Origin: Actinomycetota bacterium | GTDB lineage: Bacteria; Actinomycetota; Thermoleophilia; Gaiellales; Gaiellaceae | Assembly: GCA_020029615.1 (NCBI GenBank) | Contig: JAIBJO010000011.1 | Span: 1-33,288 of the forward strand | Direction: 5' to 3' | DNA: 33,288 nt | Shown: piece by piece, positions 32,779-33,288 of the stretch | How the letters are laid out: every line of letters starts with the position of its first letter | Position numbering within the stretch: position 1 is the first letter of the stretch | The notes under the pieces: model-generated | What the model saw: only the letters and a program-made list of their open reading frames with translations | What the model was told of the DNA's origin: nothing | Database searches by the model: none | Position numbers and translations under genes: made by a program

Positions 32779-33288
32779 TTACGGAAGGTCGATCGCGAGC
32801 ACGTCGTTCGCTCCGTCGAAGTAGAGCGTCGACGCGTAAGTGCCCGTCGTCGTCGCGCCGAGCGAGCTGGGAGTGAAGACGAACACGTCCTCGTCGGCGC
32901 CTGAGACCCCCGTCACCGAGAAGTTGTTGAGGGTCGAGAGGTAGATCTTCCCGGTGGAGTCGACTGCGGCGGCATCCACGTCCTCGGCGCTCGTCGTCAG
33001 GCCGACGTCGGAGCCGTCGAAGTAGAACGCGTACGATCCGGCCGTCACGTCGCCGAGCGTCGTGTGCGTGAACTCGAGCAGGTCCTTGTCGTCGCCCGAG
33101 ACGCCCGTGACTACGACTGCACCGCCCGTCGAGACGACGATGTGGCCGTTTGCAAGGAGCTCGACGGCGTCGACGTCCTCTGCGTTCGTCGTCAGGCCGA
33201 CGTCGGAGCCGTCGAAGTACATCGAGAAGGTGCCCGCCGTCGTCTGCCCGAGCGAGCTCGCGTCGAAGCGGACGACGTCCGAGTCGTC
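32779..33288 (-). CDS. fourth paralogous giant exported protein, only the C-terminal end in the window
   Basis: The frame is open through the right edge of the window. An internal ATG at 33222 is not the start, because the 66 nt beyond it code DDSDVVRFDASSLGQTTAG, which aligns with the interior of the repeat units in the paralogues. About 169 residues are visible, covering the last two and a half FDGSDV repeats. The terminal unit is YFDGANDVLAIDLP; compared with YFDGSAFGLAANDVLAIDLP of the neighbour it lacks six residues (an in-frame 18-nt deletion). The N-terminal domains are outside the window. It belongs to the same tandem family and orientation as the three genes downstream. Confidence 0.88.
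   Translation of the reverse strand, partial: DDSDVVRFDASSLGQTTAGTFSMYFDGSDVGLTTNAEDVDAVELLANGHIVVSTGGAVVVTGVSGDDKDLLEFTHTTLGDVTAGSYAFYFDGSDVGLTTSAEDVDAAAVDSTGKIYLSTLNNFSVTGVSGADEDVFVFTPSSLGATTTGTYASTLYFDGANDVLAIDLP
32782..33288 (-). repeat. C-terminal tandem 65-residue repeats of the fourth paralogue (partial)
   Basis: FDGSDV coding motifs at 33004 and 33199 on the + strand, 195 nt apart, in phase with the arrays of the other paralogues. The DNA at 32780-32811 is identical over 32 nt to 29835-29866 at the end of the neighbouring gene. Confidence 0.85.

Noticed and set aside
22787-33217. Regularly spaced near-identical short DNA repeats (GACGTCGGAGCCGTCGAAG type), which could be mistaken for CRISPR
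   Set aside because: Spacing is 195 nt, in frame, and translates to the FDGSDV protein repeat; there are no unique spacers of CRISPR size and no cas genes.

Overview
The window is GC-rich DNA with dense genes, GTG and TTG starts, and many stop/start overlaps. It looks like part of an actinobacterial chromosome. The mix of an RTX-repeat metallophosphoesterase, a DUF1996 protein, GT4 glycosyltransferases and long PKD/propeller surface proteins suggests the Thermoleophilia (Gaiellales/Solirubrobacterales side). That placement is inferred from protein style, not from a marker gene. I found no rRNA, tRNA, transposase, integrase or CRISPR array.

Left edge (1-2065, + strand): the end of an ABC-2 type exporter operon, with an ATPase cut by the window edge, a permease, and a small exported membrane-anchored protein. 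Facing it (2093-4247, - strand) are two secreted proteins: a calcium-repeat/metallophosphoesterase fusion and a DUF1996 protein.

Middle (4608-22496, almost all - strand): a surface-polysaccharide locus. It encodes four sulfotransferases of different subtypes, a Wzx-like flippase, an O-antigen ligase/polymerase-like protein, a Wzz/BY-kinase-like protein that has lost its Walker A lysine, and three GT4 glycosyltransferases. It also encodes four P-loop kinases, two of which are fused to an N-terminal nucleotidyltransferase-like domain. The six genes at 15643-22496 are tightly packed and form two cassettes, each with one GT4, one nucleotidyltransferase-kinase fusion and one stand-alone kinase. 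The most economical reading is synthesis, export and sulfation of a cell-surface glycan, with an uncharacterised phosphotransfer or nucleotide-activation step. Two copies of a 24-bp palindrome sit between the glycosyltransferase at 12462 and the sulfotransferase at 12274.

Right part (22544-33288, - strand): four tandem paralogous genes for very large exported proteins; the fourth runs off the window. They are built from beta-propeller, PKD, DNRLRE-like and cadherin-like domains in different combinations. All end in the same block of repeats with an exact 195-nt (65-residue) period and a conserved C-terminal end. The three genes whose upstream DNA is visible carry near-identical promoter-like sequences (TTGCAG, 17 bp, TACGCT type). 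This family, next to a sulfated-glycan locus, is the best candidate for something undescribed: a modular secreted layer, possibly glycan- or calcium-binding.
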